A DNA stretch of 46,116 nt from an uncultured Bacilli bacterium (GTDB lineage Bacteria; Bacillota_I; Bacilli_A; RF39; UBA660): assembly GCA_947586205.1 (NCBI GenBank), contig CANPXO010000004.1, forward strand, positions 1 to 46,116. Direction: 5' to 3'. The notes under the pieces are model-generated. The model was not told the DNA's origin. It was given only the letters and a program-made list of their open reading frames with translations, and ran no database searches. The translations under genes and the position numbers were made by a program. The first letter of the stretch is position 1, and every line of letters begins with the position of its first letter. Positions 16,240 to 27,400 of the stretch are shown piece after piece.

Positions 16240-16267
16240 TAAAAAACTACAGCTTAATTTCTGTAGT
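16240..16267 (-). terminator. Terminator of clpB
   Basis: ACTACAG/CTGTAGT stem with an 8-nt loop and a T-run on the minus strand, right after the clpB stop. Confidence 0.88.
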
Positions 16268-18382
16268 CTATTTTTCTTTTTTATGAATCACAAATTCGTC
16301 ATTTTGAACATCAATTTCTAACGTTTCTCCAACAGATAGTTCAGAAGAAAGAAGGGCATGTGCGATTAAGGATTCAATATTTTTCGTGACATATCGTTTA
16401 ATTGGTCTTGCTCCAAACTCTGGGTCAAAAGATTCTTCAATGATTTTATCTTTGGCACTTTGGGTTAATGTTAAATGAATTAAATTCGTATCTAATCTTT
16501 TTTGAAGTTCACCAATGAGTTTATCTAATATTTCACCGACTACTTCTTTCTTTAAAGATGAGAATACGATAATTTCATCAATTCGGTTAATAAACTCTGG
16601 ACGGAAGTGAGTTCTTAATTCAGCCATGACTTTTTCTTTTGCATGTTCATCATTTTCTAAAATCGATTCACTTCCTAAGTTACTTGTCATGATAATAATG
16701 GTATTTTTAAAGTCAACCGTTCTTCCTTGACTATCCGTAAGTCGTCCATCATCTAAGATTTGTAGTAAAATATTGAAAACATCTTTATGAGCTTTTTCAA
16801 TTTCATCAAATAAGACAATGCTATATGGATTTCTTCGAACCGCTTCGGTTAATACTCCACCTTCGTCATAACCAACATATCCTGGAGGCGCGCCAATAAG
16901 ACGAGAAACATTGAAGGCTTCCATGTATTCGGAACAATCGATTCGTATCATGTGTCTTTCATCATCAAATAGTTCATAGGCTAAGCTTCGAGCAACTTCT
17001 GTTTTTCCAACTCCTGTTGGACCTAGGAAAATAAATGATCCAATTGGACGATTCGGGTCTTTGATTCCACTTCTTGCCCTGATAATCGCTTCACTTACTA
17101 AATCTAAAGCTTCATCTTGACCTTTAACTCTTTCCTTTAATCTTGATTTTAATTGTAGCAATTTTTCCTTCTCACTACTTACGAGTTTCGCGACAGGAAT
17201 ATGAGTCCAACGAGAAATAATCTCTGCGATTTTCTCATCATCGACGACATCTGATAAGATTTTACTATCTTCTTCTTTGCGTAAATCCTCAAGTTCTTTT
17301 TCAAGTGTTGGAATCACCCCATGACGAAGTCTTGCACTGGTCTCTAAATCATAGTTGTTCTCGGCTTTTTCTAATTCGAATTTTGTTCTTTCGAGTTCTT
17401 CTTTTTTACTATTAATGGTTTCTTTAATCTTTTTCTCTTGTTCCCATTTTTGTCTTAGATTTGCTTCTTGTTCTTTTAAATTTTTAAGTTCTTCTTCAAT
17501 GGTATTCATACGAGCGATAGAAATTTCATCTTTCTCTTTCTTTAAAGCTTGACGTTCAATTTCTAAAGACATAATTTTTCTTGTTAACGTATCAAGTTCT
17601 ACTGGAACAGAATCTAATTGCATTTTAATCGTGGCACAGGCTTCATCGACTAAGTCAATGGCTTTATCAGGTAAGAATCTGTCTGTAATATAACGGTCTG
17701 AAAGAGTTGCAGCAGAAACTAAAGCAGAATCTTTGATGGATACTTTATGAAATATTTCAAAACGTTCTTTGAGTCCTCTTAGAATCGTAATGGTATCTTC
17801 TACGGTAGGTTCACTTACTAAAACTTTTTGGAAACGTCTTTCTAAGGCTCCATCTTTCTCAATATACTTACGATATTCATTTAGAGTTGTCGCGCCTATT
17901 ACATGAATTTCACCACGGGCAAGAAGTGGCTTTAACATATTAGATACGTCCATCGCTCCTTCTGCCCCACTTCCAACAATCATATGAATTTCATCAATAA
18001 ACATGATGATGTCTCCATCACTTTCTTGAATTTCTTTTAAGACAGCTTTCAGTCTTTCCTCAAATTCACCTCGGTATTTGGCACCTGCAACTAAAGCACC
18101 TAAGTCTAACTCCCAAATTGTTTTTCCTTTTAAACTATTTGGAATATCTCCTTTTACAATACGTTCAGCAAGGCCTTCCACGATTGCGGTTTTACCAACA
18201 CCTGGTTCACCAATTAATACTGGATTATTTTTACTTTTACGAGATAATATTCGAACAACATTACGAATCTCTTCATCACGACCAATGACTGGGTCTACTT
18301 TATTATCACGAACATTTTTTGTAATATCACGTCCATATTTCTCTAATGGTTTTTGTATTTCTTCATTATTATTAGGATACAT
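16268..18382 (-). CDS. clpB: ClpB-type AAA+ disaggregase lacking the N-terminal domain
   Basis: A hexameric ATPase that extracts proteins from aggregates, working with DnaK. Two AAA+ modules are present: NBD1 ([13 protein letters not shown] near residue 60, Walker B MFIDEIH) and NBD2 ([13 protein letters not shown], Walker [11 protein letters not shown]). A long ClpB-type coiled-coil M domain lies between them. At 704 aa it lacks the usual 150-residue N domain and starts directly with [11 protein letters not shown]. Such short forms are known in Mollicutes-related species. ATG 18382 has GGAGGTG 7 nt upstream; the track start is seven codons too long. A CIRCE element overlaps its promoter. Confidence 0.95.
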   Translation of the reverse strand: MYPNNNEEIQKPLEKYGRDITKNVRDNKVDPVIGRDEEIRNVVRILSRKSKNNPVLIGEPGVGKTAIVEGLAERIVKGDIPNSLKGKTIWELDLGALVAGAKYRGEFEERLKAVLKEIQESDGDIIMFIDEIHMIVGSGAEGAMDVSNMLKPLLARGEIHVIGATTLNEYRKYIEKDGALERRFQKVLVSEPTVEDTITILRGLKERFEIFHKVSIKDSALVSAATLSDRYITDRFLPDKAIDLVDEACATIKMQLDSVPVELDTLTRKIMSLEIERQALKKEKDEISIARMNTIEEELKNLKEQEANLRQKWEQEKKIKETINSKKEELERTKFELEKAENNYDLETSARLRHGVIPTLEKELEDLRKEEDSKILSDVVDDEKIAEIISRWTHIPVAKLVSSEKEKLLQLKSRLKERVKGQDEALDLVSEAIIRARSGIKDPNRPIGSFIFLGPTGVGKTEVARSLAYELFDDERHMIRIDCSEYMEAFNVSRLIGAPPGYVGYDEGGVLTEAVRRNPYSIVLFDEIEKAHKDVFNILLQILDDGRLTDSQGRTVDFKNTIIIMTSNLGSESILENDEHAKEKVMAELRTHFRPEFINRIDEIIVFSSLKKEVVGEILDKLIGELQKRLDTNLIHLTLTQSAKDKIIEESFDPEFGARPIKRYVTKNIESLIAHALLSSELSVGETLEIDVQNDEFVIHKKEK

Positions 18383-18411
18383 AAGATCCCACCTCCATTT
18401 CATACTATTCC

Positions 18412-18439
18412 ATTATATCATATTTTTAGCACTTGTCAA
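18412..18439 (-). promoter_or_regulatory. Sigma-A promoter of clpB
   Basis: TTGACA, 16-bp spacer, TATAAT with TGA upstream. The -35 lies inside the CIRCE element, so HrcA binding would block polymerase. Confidence 0.88.
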
Positions 18440-18452
18440 TATCGAGTGCTAA
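18426..18452. promoter_or_regulatory. CIRCE element (HrcA operator)
   Basis: TTAGCACTT-N9-GAGTGCTAA, one base from the CIRCE consensus TTAGCACTC-N9-GAGTGCTAA. It indicates heat-shock repression of clpB by HrcA; hrcA itself is not in the window. Confidence 0.95.
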
Positions 18453-18461
18453 TTTCATTTT

Positions 18462-18491
18462 AAAAAGGAGAGGAGAATAAATAATCCTCCC
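18462..18491 (-). terminator. Probable terminator after the ToxN-like gene
   Basis: GAGGA/TCCTC stem extended by GG/CC, with a TTTTT run on the minus strand. Confidence 0.5.
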
Positions 18492-18519
18492 ATATTTATA
18501 ATGTACATCTTGATAAGAT

Positions 18520-19026
18520 TTATACAGTAATATGATTATATTCTAAACATTTTTCTTCTAATAATGGGAAGTTACAGCATCGATTCATTATATTAAGATT
18601 TAATTTTCCCTTTTGATAGTAATCGTATAGTTTTTCCGATTTTCGATAAACTTTATCTTTATTTCTATTTAGAAAAATAGAATCTGCTTTCAACAAATTG
18701 TAATATTTTTGTTCTTCGCTAGAATTTTGAATTTGATTTAAGTCCAATACTTCATAATTAGCTGAAGTAACTGGAATCATATTATTAAAATTAATAACTC
18801 CTACTAATCTATTTTTTACTTCTATTTTCATAAAATCAATAAAATTCGACATATTTTGGTGCTTTGCTTTAGGACTTGATAAAGGAGCAAAATATTCCAT
18901 ATCCTTTACTTTTAATAAAGCACCAATATATGGTCGATTTTGTTTAAACTCATATATCTTTTCTTCAAAATTTCTTAAATAATCTAGATAATCCTTATCT
19001 ATTTTAACAATTTTTATTGTTTTCAT
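18520..19026 (-). CDS. Type III toxin, ToxN/AbiQ-family endoribonuclease
   Basis: A 168-aa protein with the family hallmarks RPYIG (31-35), YFAPLSSPKAKH (45-56) and GVINFNNMIPV (76-86). ToxN/AbiQ enzymes cut RNA, inhibit growth or abort phage infection, and are held inactive by a repeated pseudoknot RNA. That RNA lies directly upstream as three 35-nt repeats followed by a terminator, the standard layout. The track start is extended; ATG 19026 (MKTIKIVKIDKDYL) matches the family N-terminus, though its ribosome site is weak. Toxin expression should depend on read-through of the terminator. Confidence 0.92.
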   Translation of the reverse strand: MKTIKIVKIDKDYLDYLRNFEEKIYEFKQNRPYIGALLKVKDMEYFAPLSSPKAKHQNMSNFIDFMKIEVKNRLVGVINFNNMIPVTSANYEVLDLNQIQNSSEEQKYYNLLKADSIFLNRNKDKVYRKSEKLYDYYQKGKLNLNIMNRCCNFPLLEEKCLEYNHITV

Positions 19027-19086
19027 TATAACCAACTCTTTTCCTTGCTTATAATTATAATACACAGGCGAACATTTGTAAAGAAA

Positions 19087-19115
19087 AAGACTAAATTTTT
19101 TTAAAAACTTAGTCT
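19087..19115 (-). terminator. Attenuating terminator between antitoxin RNA and toxin gene
   Basis: AGACTAA/TTAGTCT stem extended by an A/T-paired interior and followed by TTTTT on the minus strand. Type III loci use such a leaky terminator to set the RNA:toxin ratio. Confidence 0.85.
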
Positions 19116-19220
19116 GCTTTTATGATTCCCGACTTATGGCTGGGGTCACCGCTTTTATCATTTCCATTTATTGGCTGGAATCACCGCTTTAATCATTTCC
19201 ATTTAACGGCTGGAATCACC
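19116..19220 (-). repeat. Three tandem 35-nt antitoxin repeats
   Basis: Minus-strand units at 19186-19220, 19151-19185 and 19116-19150 each begin GGTGAYYCCAGCC and end in AAAGC. Units 1 and 2 differ at only a few bases; unit 3 has diverged in its centre (AAGTCGGGAATC). Repeat number and length are close to those of the AbiQ antitoxin. Confidence 0.92.
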
Positions 19221-19253
19221 TCTTTTAATACGTACATCTCTCTGTACAAATTA

Positions 19254-19283
19254 ATAGTAGCATATAATTGTATATTTTGTCAA
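19254..19283 (-). promoter_or_regulatory. Promoter of the antitoxin RNA
   Basis: TTGACA, 18-bp spacer, TACTAT with an upstream TGC. It is a strong promoter, as expected for the abundant antitoxin. Confidence 0.78.
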
Positions 19284-19286
19284 GCA

Positions 19287-19598
19287 TTAATGAATCATTT
19301 TTTCTGCATATTCATAAGCAAGTTTTCTGGTTCTCTCATCGACGGCTTTGATATTCAAACTATTAAATTGATAGACTCCATCATGACAAATGATATTTCC
19401 TTCTAAACAAGCTTTTTGTAAACTTTCATAATACAATTTTAGCACTTCTAAAGCACTAAGTTCAGGATGATGTTTCAAATATTCATTACAAAGCGTCGTT
19501 CGAAGTAAAGATAAAGAAGAAAATCTAGAGTCAATTCTTTGAATACGACATAAAATTGCTAAAAAAAGTGAATAAAAATCCTCTTTTGTTGTCTCCAT
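19287..19598 (-). CDS. Hypothetical protein, 103 aa
   Basis: A small, probably helical protein (METTKEDFYSLFLAIL...YEYAEKMIH) of no family I recognise. The ORF-track start is 50 codons too long; ATG 19598 has AGGGGG 6 nt upstream and its own promoter. It contains several Leu-rich helices and four Cys. It sits just upstream of the type III toxin-antitoxin promoter and downstream of a P-loop ATPase terminator, so it is probably monocistronic. Confidence 0.65.
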   Translation of the reverse strand: METTKEDFYSLFLAILCRIQRIDSRFSSLSLLRTTLCNEYLKHHPELSALEVLKLYYESLQKACLEGNIICHDGVYQFNSLNIKAVDERTRKLAYEYAEKMIH

Positions 19599-19623
19599 AC
19601 AATACCCCCTGTTACGAATAAAT

Positions 19624-19651
19624 ATTCTAACACACTTTCCGAAAAATGCAA
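19624..19651 (-). promoter_or_regulatory. Promoter of the 103-aa gene
   Basis: TTGCAT, 16-bp spacer, TAGAAT with TGT upstream (extended -10). Confidence 0.6.
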
Positions 19652-19677
19652 GAAAAAAACAGTAAGAATTTTTACTG
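19652..19677 (-). terminator. Terminator of the P-loop ATPase gene
   Basis: CAGTAA/TTACTG stem with a 6-nt loop and a run of seven T on the minus strand. Confidence 0.82.
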
Positions 19678-19681
19678 ATTT

Positions 19682-20659
19682 TTATAAATAGAATTTTGGT
19701 GGGTTCCCATCGATTTCTCTTAACTCTTTTTTTCTTATTAATTGACAAAGTATTGCTTCATCAGCTTCAGCATTAATATCTACTTTACCCTCTTCCCAAG
19801 TGAATACATCATGAATTTCTCCACATGTAACGATCATAGAAGAAATATCTCCATTTAATTTTTCAATCATTTTTTTATAAATTTCATCCGATAAAATATT
19901 TACATCAAAAGGATTTAACACTTTATTTAAATTTATTCTTCTTCTAATGATTTGCTTTATCACATCTATTTCTTTTCCATATGTTACAGGTACAAAGGAG
20001 TATCCATTTTTTATCAAACGCTCTTTCTCTAAAGAATCATCATCTACAGTAATCACAGTCTTATCAAATAAATCAAAATACTTACTTATTAGAGATTGTG
20101 TATAGGAACTACTTCCATTCATCCAATCAAAACGGTCAATAGCTAGATTTAATTTTTGAATCCCTAAATATTTTTTTAATCTGGTTATGATTTCTGATGA
20201 TATTTCTGTAGGTCTTAAAAATCTTTCTATCGTCCTTTTGGAAAAATAAATATTTTGAATATAATCATTCGTATTCTGAGAGACATTGTGCAATAATGCT
20301 TCTATATCTTGAAAATAAGTTTCATATGTAAGACCATAATATTGCTTTATAAAGGATAACAAATTCCAAGAAAAGACTAATTCATAATAATGAGCAAAAA
20401 AAGCTTCATTAAACCATTTCGTTGGATACTCGGCAAAACTAATAACAGAATCAAAACGCATAAGTATGGTTTGACTTTCCATTCCTAGTCTTTGGTTTTG
20501 CATACAAGAAAGGGTTACACTTTTACCTGTTCCTCTTCCTCCATTTAAAATTATTTTTTTGGAAGAATTTTCTCTTATTTCTGTTGTTAAAGAATATACT
20601 GGTTCTCTTACAAAAGCTTCTGTATTTATTAATTCTTCTGGTTTTATATTTTTTATCAT
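19682..20659 (-). CDS. P-loop ATPase of unknown function
   Basis: A 325-aa protein with a clear Walker A (LNGGRGTGKSVTLS, about residues 38-51) and a likely Walker B (LNLAIDRFDWM). The rest is helical with no recognisable second domain, membrane segment or nuclease motif. It resembles single-module AAA/STAND-like ATPases often found beside mobile or defence genes. AGGGAGG lies 9 nt before the ATG. It has its own promoter and terminator. Its place between clpB and rpoC, next to a type III toxin-antitoxin, suggests an accessory insertion. A defence role is only a guess. Confidence 0.72.
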   Translation of the reverse strand: MIKNIKPEELINTEAFVREPVYSLTTEIRENSSKKIILNGGRGTGKSVTLSCMQNQRLGMESQTILMRFDSVISFAEYPTKWFNEAFFAHYYELVFSWNLLSFIKQYYGLTYETYFQDIEALLHNVSQNTNDYIQNIYFSKRTIERFLRPTEISSEIITRLKKYLGIQKLNLAIDRFDWMNGSSSYTQSLISKYFDLFDKTVITVDDDSLEKERLIKNGYSFVPVTYGKEIDVIKQIIRRRINLNKVLNPFDVNILSDEIYKKMIEKLNGDISSMIVTCGEIHDVFTWEEGKVDINAEADEAILCQLIRKKELREIDGNPPKFYL

Positions 20660-20685
20660 TTTTAGAAACCTCCCTATCGATATTT

Positions 20686-20714
20686 ATTGTAGCATAACAA
20701 ACTTTAACATTCAA
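20686..20714 (-). promoter_or_regulatory. Promoter of the P-loop ATPase gene
   Basis: TTGAAT, 17-bp spacer, TACAAT with TGC upstream. Confidence 0.7.
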
Positions 20715-20727
20715 TTATTTTTTTGCA

Positions 20728-20758
20728 AGAAAAAAGCACTGAATTATTCTTCAGCACT
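20728..20758 (-). terminator. Terminator of rpoC
   Basis: GTGCTGAA/TTCAGTGC stem (two G-T pairs) with a TTTTTT run on the minus strand, overlapping the rpoC stop. Confidence 0.75.
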
Positions 20759-23700
20759 TTCTTCATTTGTTTCAACTTCTGTTTCTACATCAGCAGTTTC
20801 AACGTTTTCATCTTCTTGACTTTCCACACTGTCCTCTTCAGAGCCAAACAATCTATTTTCTAATACTTCACTTGCATCATCATCCATAAATTGTTTTTGT
20901 AACACAAGTTCAATATCACTATATTGATGAGCTCCTGTACCAGCAGGAATAAGTTTACCAATAATAACGTTTTCTTTAAGTCCTCGTAAGTAGTCCACAG
21001 AACCTTTGATTGCAGCATCAGTAAGAACTCTTGTTGTCTCTTGGAAAGAAGCTGCTGATAAGAAGGAATCTGTTTGTAAAGAACTCTTTGTAATACCAAG
21101 CATAATTGGACGTCCTTTGGCAGGAACTTTACCAGCTAGGATAACAGGTTTATTGGCATCTGTGAATTCTTTCATTGATACACTTAAGCCTTCTACTAAA
21201 TCCGTATCTCCTGGATCTACAATACGAACTTTATTAATCATACGTTTACAAATAATTTCAACGTGTTTATCGTTAATATCAACACCTTGTAATTTATAAA
21301 CCATTTGAATTTCTTTCAAAATATATTCTTGAGCTGTAATTGGGTCTGTGACTGCAAGTAACTCTTTAGGAGAAATAACACCTTCCGTAAGTTTATCTCC
21401 AGCACTCACAACATCACCAACAGAAACACGAACTTTCATATTGTAATTTGTAATATGTTCACGAGTTTCCACATCATTTTCAACAATGATACGATGTTTT
21501 CCGTTATCTTCTTTAATTAAAGTGACTTTACCACTAATCTCAGAAATGGTTGCTTTTCCTTTTGGATTACGAGCTTCAAATAACTCTTCAACACGAGGAA
21601 GACCTTGGGTAATATCGTCTCCGGCAACTCCACCAGAGTGGAATGTACGCATGGTAAGTTGGGTACCAGGTTCACCAATAGATTGAGCCGCCATAATACC
21701 AACCGCTTCCCCAGTTTCAACTAAATTACCTGTTGCTAGGTTACGTCCATAACATTTTTGACATACACCATTTTCGGTCTTACATGTTAAGATGCTTCGA
21801 ATTTCAACGGTTTTAATACCAGCATCTGTAATTTTCTTCACGATGTTTTCAGTAATTAATACGCCTTTGTCAGCAATGACTTCTTTAGTTTCAGGATGAA
21901 CAATCTTTTGAGCTGTAAATCTTCCTAAAATACGTTCACTAAGAGGTTCAATGACACTTCCATCTTTATCGTTAATTAAATCAGAAACAGCAACTCCTTG
22001 TAAAGAACCACAATCATGTTCTTTCACGATGATATCTTGAACAACTTCAACTAAACGACGAGTTAAGTATCCAGAGTCTGCTGTACGAAGTGCAGTGTCG
22101 GCAGAACCTTTTCTTGAACCATGGCTTGATAAGAAGAATTCAGATACGGTTAAACCTTCAGAGAAGTTTGACATAACTGGGATTTCAATCGTAGAACCAT
22201 CTGGTTTCGCCATTAATCCACGCATACCAGCTAACTGAGCAAAGTTTGATAAGGAACCACGAGCTCCAGAATTCATCATCATGAATAATGGGTTATCATA
22301 GTTTCCATCAGCGATGCTTTTGAGTTCTGCTTTAATTTTATCATTTGCTTTGGTCCAAATATCAATAACGGTATTGTAACGTTCTTCTTCGGTAATCATA
22401 CCACGTTTAAATTGTTTATTGACTTTATCAACTAATTCTTTTGATTCCGCGATGACTTCATTCTTTGTCTTAGATGGAACAATATCGGCAGCAGATACCG
22501 TAATACCAGCAATCGTTGAATATTTAAATCCTAAGTCTTTTAATTTATCAAGGAAAACAGAAGTTTCTGTTGTATGATAACGTTTAAAGACTTGAGCAAT
22601 AATCTTACTTAAATCACCTTTTACAAAAGGATTAATAATTGGCATATTTGCAATTGCTTCAGGAATATTCGTTCCCATTTCTAAGAAGAATTTATTTGGA
22701 GTAATTCCTTCGATATTTTCTTTTGTTGCTTCATTAATATAAGGATAACTATCAGGTAAAATTTCATTGAATATAATCTTACCACAAGTTGTGACTAAAT
22801 ATTTATCTTGTTGTTCTTCGGTAAATAATTTATGTTTGAAAGAACGAACTGGAAGAGCAATACGCGTATGAAGCGTAATTTCTTTTCTTTCATAAGCCAT
22901 TAAAACTTCATTTGGATCTTTATAGACTTTACCTTCATGTTCTTCGCCTGCTTTTTCTTGAGTTAAATAACAGTTTCCAAGAACCATATCTTGAGATGGT
23001 GTAACAATAGGTTTTCCGTCTTTTGGATTCAAGATGTTTTGAGCACCTAACATTAAGATTCTTGCTTCTGATTTCGCTTCTTCAGAAAGAGGAACGTGAA
23101 CAGCCATCTGGTCTCCATCGAAGTCAGCATTAAATCCTGTACAAACAAGTGGGTGTAAACGAATGGCTTTTCCACCAACTAATTTTGGTTCGAATGCTTG
23201 AATACCAAGTCTATGTAGAGTTGGGGCACGGTTTAATAAAACTGGATGCTCAGTAATGACTTCTTCCACGATATCCCAAACACAATCATCTTTGGCATCA
23301 ATAAGTTTCTTTGCTCCTTTAATATTATGAGCAAGTCCCTTTTCGACTAATCCATGAATAACATGAGGTTTAAATAACTCTAAAGCCATATCTTTTGGAA
23401 TACCACATTGATACATTTTAAGGTTTGGTCCAACAACGATAACGCTACGTCCAGAGTAGTCAACACGTTTACCGAGAAGATTTTGACGGAAACGACCTTG
23501 TTTTCCTTTTAACATCGAAGATAAACTCTTGAGTGGTCTATTTCCTGCTCCTGATACACTTCTTCCACGACGTCCATTATCAAGTAAGCTGTCTACTGCT
23601 TCTTGTAACATACGTTTTTCGTTTTGAACAATAATCGTTGGAGCATTTAATTCTAATAATTTTTTCAAACGATTATTACGGTTAATAATACGACGGTACA

Positions 23701-24469
23701 AATCATTTAAGTCACTTGTTGCAAAACGTCCACCATCTAATTGAATCATAGGTCTGATATCTGGTGGAATGACTGGAATGACATCTAGAATCATCCATTC
23801 AGGACGGTTTCCACTTTCTTGGAAAGCTACTAAGCAATCTAGTCGTTTTACTAAACGAATTCTCTTTTGTCCAGTGGCACCATCTAATTCTTTTCTTACC
23901 TCTTCCACTTCTTTATCGATATCTACTTCTTTTAATAGGGTTTTAATGGCTTCAGCACCCATACCTACTTTGAAACTATTTCCATATTTTTCATAGTAAG
24001 CACGGTACTCCTTATCTGATAAAGTTTGTTTCTTTCCTAGAGGAACATTTCCAGGGTCTAAGACAACATAACTTACAAAGTATAAAACTTCTTCTAGGTC
24101 TCTTGGACTCATGTCTAAGACAAGCCCCATTTTAGATGGAACACCTTTAAAGAACCAAATGTGTGAACATGGAGAAGCAAGTTCAATATGTCCCATACGT
24201 TCACGACGTACTTTAGACTTTGTTACTTCTACTCCACATCTATCACATATGACATTTTTATAACGTAATCTTTTATATTTTCCACAGTTACATTCATAAT
24301 CTTTGGTTGGTCCAAAAATCTTCTCGCAGAAAAGTCCATCTTTTTCTGGTTTTAAAGTACGATAGTTAATTGTTTCAGGTTTCTTTACTTCTCCGTAAGA
24401 CCAAGAACGGATTTGTTCAGGACTTGCAAGACTAATTTTAATTCCTTTAAAATTATTAACTTCAATCAT
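20744..24469 (-). CDS. rpoC: RNA polymerase beta' subunit
   Basis: Largest core subunit of RNA polymerase. The N-terminal zinc site [20 protein letters not shown], the catalytic Mg loop [12 protein letters not shown], and the second zinc cluster (C...[13 protein letters not shown]) are intact. Its length of about 1241 aa is typical of Bacilli. The C-terminus is an acidic Glu-rich tail. The track start overlaps rpoB; ATG 24469 ([20 protein letters not shown]) is preceded by GGGGAGGTT and lies one base after the rpoB stop, so the two are tightly coupled. Terminator directly after the stop. Confidence 0.98.
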   Translation of the reverse strand: MIEVNNFKGIKISLASPEQIRSWSYGEVKKPETINYRTLKPEKDGLFCEKIFGPTKDYECNCGKYKRLRYKNVICDRCGVEVTKSKVRRERMGHIELASPCSHIWFFKGVPSKMGLVLDMSPRDLEEVLYFVSYVVLDPGNVPLGKKQTLSDKEYRAYYEKYGNSFKVGMGAEAIKTLLKEVDIDKEVEEVRKELDGATGQKRIRLVKRLDCLVAFQESGNRPEWMILDVIPVIPPDIRPMIQLDGGRFATSDLNDLYRRIINRNNRLKKLLELNAPTIIVQNEKRMLQEAVDSLLDNGRRGRSVSGAGNRPLKSLSSMLKGKQGRFRQNLLGKRVDYSGRSVIVVGPNLKMYQCGIPKDMALELFKPHVIHGLVEKGLAHNIKGAKKLIDAKDDCVWDIVEEVITEHPVLLNRAPTLHRLGIQAFEPKLVGGKAIRLHPLVCTGFNADFDGDQMAVHVPLSEEAKSEARILMLGAQNILNPKDGKPIVTPSQDMVLGNCYLTQEKAGEEHEGKVYKDPNEVLMAYERKEITLHTRIALPVRSFKHKLFTEEQQDKYLVTTCGKIIFNEILPDSYPYINEATKENIEGITPNKFFLEMGTNIPEAIANMPIINPFVKGDLSKIIAQVFKRYHTTETSVFLDKLKDLGFKYSTIAGITVSAADIVPSKTKNEVIAESKELVDKVNKQFKRGMITEEERYNTVIDIWTKANDKIKAELKSIADGNYDNPLFMMMNSGARGSLSNFAQLAGMRGLMAKPDGSTIEIPVMSNFSEGLTVSEFFLSSHGSRKGSADTALRTADSGYLTRRLVEVVQDIIVKEHDCGSLQGVAVSDLINDKDGSVIEPLSERILGRFTAQKIVHPETKEVIADKGVLITENIVKKITDAGIKTVEIRSILTCKTENGVCQKCYGRNLATGNLVETGEAVGIMAAQSIGEPGTQLTMRTFHSGGVAGDDITQGLPRVEELFEARNPKGKATISEISGKVTLIKEDNGKHRIIVENDVETREHITNYNMKVRVSVGDVVSAGDKLTEGVISPKELLAVTDPITAQEYILKEIQMVYKLQGVDINDKHVEIICKRMINKVRIVDPGDTDLVEGLSVSMKEFTDANKPVILAGKVPAKGRPIMLGITKSSLQTDSFLSAASFQETTRVLTDAAIKGSVDYLRGLKENVIIGKLIPAGTGAHQYSDIELVLQKQFMDDDASEVLENRLFGSEEDSVESQEDENVETADVETEVETNEESAEE

Positions 24470-24470
24470 T

Positions 24471-27400
24471 CTATTCAACCTCCCCATCACTATCTATATA
24501 GGCATCGCCAGGAAATTCTAAATCATCTAGACTATCCCCTTCGAATTCATCTTCTTCCTCTTCTTCTGTTTCTTCAGTAGGAGCTTCTTCCTCTGGAAGA
24601 GGTGGTTCTTCGATTGGTTCTGAATTTAAGTCGATTTCATCAATCTTAATGATATCTTCTTTGTCTTCTTCTTTCTCAATTTCTTTTAAATCTAAGACTT
24701 CATCATTATTATTAATAATTTGAACATTTAAACCTAAAGCTTGGAATTCTTTGATTAATACTCTGAATGATTCTGGAACACCAGCTTGATTTACTGTTTT
24801 ACCTTTGACTAAAGCTTCATAAACTTTTACACGACCAATGACATCATCGGATTTAATGGTTAATATTTCTTGAAGAACATGAGCTGCACCATAAGCATAT
24901 AATGCCCAAACTTCCATTTCTCCAAAACGTTGTCCACCAAATTGAGCTTTACCACCTAATGGTTGTTGAGTCACTAAGCTATAAGGTCCAGTCGCACGAG
25001 CATGTAATTTATCATCTACCATGTGGTGAAGTTTTACCATGTACATTACACCAACGTTGACTTTATTTTCAAAAGGCTCTCCTGTACGTCCATTAATTAA
25101 TGTGACTTTTCCATCTTCAGGCATTCCTGCTTCTTTCATTTCTTCATGAATATCTTCAATGTTTGCTCCATCAAAGACTGGAGTTGCATAATGAACACCT
25201 AATTTTTTACCAGCCATTCCTAAATGAACTTCGAGGATCTGACCAATATTCATACGAGATGGAACACCAAGTGGATTTAACATAACATCAACTGGAGTCC
25301 CGTCTGGTAAGTAAGGCATATCTTCTTCTGGTAAGACTAGAGAAATAACACCTTTGTTTCCATGACGTCCACTCATTTTATCTCCCACTTGAATCTTACG
25401 TTTTTGAATAATGTAAACACGAATAATTTTGAAAACGCCAGCAGGTAGTTCATCACTATTTTCTTTGGTATATACTTTCACATCATGAATGATACCAGCT
25501 GCACCATGCTCTACTCTTAAAGATGTATCTCTTACTTCACGAGTTTTTTCACCAAAGATCGCATGTAATAATTTTTCTTCACTCGTAAGCTCTTGAACTC
25601 CTTTTGGTGTGACTTTACCAACAAGGATATCTCCTTCTTTTACTTCGGTACCAATTCTTACAATACCATCCGCATCTAAGTTCTTACGAGCTTCTTCACC
25701 AACATTTGGAATATCTCTTGTAATTTCTTCTGGTCCTAATTTGGTATCACGACATTCAATTTCATACATTTCAATATGAAGTGAAGTATAAACGTCTTCT
25801 TTCACTAATCTTTCATTTAATATGACTGCATCTTCATAGTTAAATCCATTGTAAGTCATAAATGCAACTGTCATGTTTTTACCTAAGGCAAGTTCTCCTT
25901 GGTCTGTAGAAGGACCATCGGCAATCACTTGTCCCATTTTGATTTTATCGCCTTTATGAACTAGAGGAATATGATTTGTACAACTTCCAGCATTGTTTCC
26001 TTCATAGTTTGCAAGGTGATAGACATCTTTTCCTTTGGCATTTTTTACAATAATTTGTTTGGCATCCGCATACTCTACAACACCATCCGCTTTCGCGACA
26101 ATCGTACTACCAGAGTATTTTGCTGCGACACATTCTACACCAGTACCTACAATCGGAGCTTCACTCTTTAATAGAGGTACTGCTTGACGTTGCATGTTAG
26201 AACCCATAAGTGTACGGTTTGCATCGTCGTAGTTTAAGAATGGGATACAACTTGTTGTAATAGAAACAACTTGACTAGGTGAAACGTCCACAAAGTTAAC
26301 TTTGTCTTTTGAAATCATCACATTATCGCCATTATATCTTACGATAACTTCTTTTTCTAGAATTTCATTATTTTCTCCTAAAGCAATATTTGCTTCAGAA
26401 ATATAGTAATCTGCTTCTTCATCAGCTGTCATATAAACAACGTCATCTAAATCTACTATACCATTTGTGACACGACGGTACGGAGTCATAATAAATCCAT
26501 ATTCGTTTACTTTGGCATAACCAGCAAGTGATGTAATAAGTCCAATGTTTTGTCCTTCTGGGCTTTCTACTGGACAAATACGTCCATAATGGCTAGCGTT
26601 TACGTCACGAACATCCATTCCAGCACGATCTCTAGAAAGACCTCCAGGTCCTAAACTAGATAAACGTCTTTTATCGGTAAGTTCAGCAATTGGGTTAATT
26701 TGGTCCATAAATTTAGATAATTGAGAAGAACCAAAGAACTCTTTTAAAACTGCAGTCACTGGACGAATATTAATTAATGATTTCGGTGTGATATCTGTCG
26801 TTTCTTGAGTCGTCATTCTCTCACGGATCACTCTTTCCATACGAGCCATACCAACTCTAAATTGATTTTCAATTAACTCTCCTACTTGACGAACACGACG
26901 ATTTCCTAAGTTATCGATTTCATCGGTATTTCCAATGCCAGCATGTAAATTTAAATAGTAGTTTACTGAGGCATAAATATCAGGGATGGTTAAACGTCTT
27001 TCATCAATACTTGTATCGACACCAATAATCGAAATCACTTTCTCGGTATTTACTTTATCAAAGACTTTAATTTCTTGAATTTGATCATATTGGTCTAATT
27101 CTTCATGAATTAAAACTTTATGAAGTCCAAATCCCGCTTTTAAAGCTGGTTTTATAGACTCTAGAACTTCTTTCGTTACTAAAGTTCCTGATTTAGCCAC
27201 AACTTTATTATTTTCATCCGTAATATCTTCGGCTAAAGTACAGCCTACTAAACGGTCACATACATTTAATTTTTTATTAAATTTGTAACGTCCTACCTTG
27301 GCTAAGTCATAACGGAAATGATCAAAGAAACGAGTAATTAATTGATTCTTTGCTGAATCAAGAGTTGCTGGTTCTCCAGGTCTTAATTTTTCAAAGATAT

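Larger units (their letters stand above)
19087..19246 (-). ncRNA. Type III antitoxin RNA precursor (ToxI/antiQ-like)
   Basis: The transcript should run from about 19246 through three 35-nt repeats to the terminator. Processed repeats would fold as pseudoknots and inhibit the ToxN-like enzyme. A GTAC-agagagat-GTAC hairpin lies at its 5' end. Confidence 0.85.

Noticed and set aside
19116-19220. Short CRISPR array
   Set aside because: The 35-nt units are contiguous without unique spacers, and a ToxN-like gene follows; type III antitoxin repeats fit better.
20860-21720. Small minus-strand ORFs inside rpoC (79 aa, 67 aa)
   Set aside because: They are out-of-frame shadows of a fully conserved rpoC.
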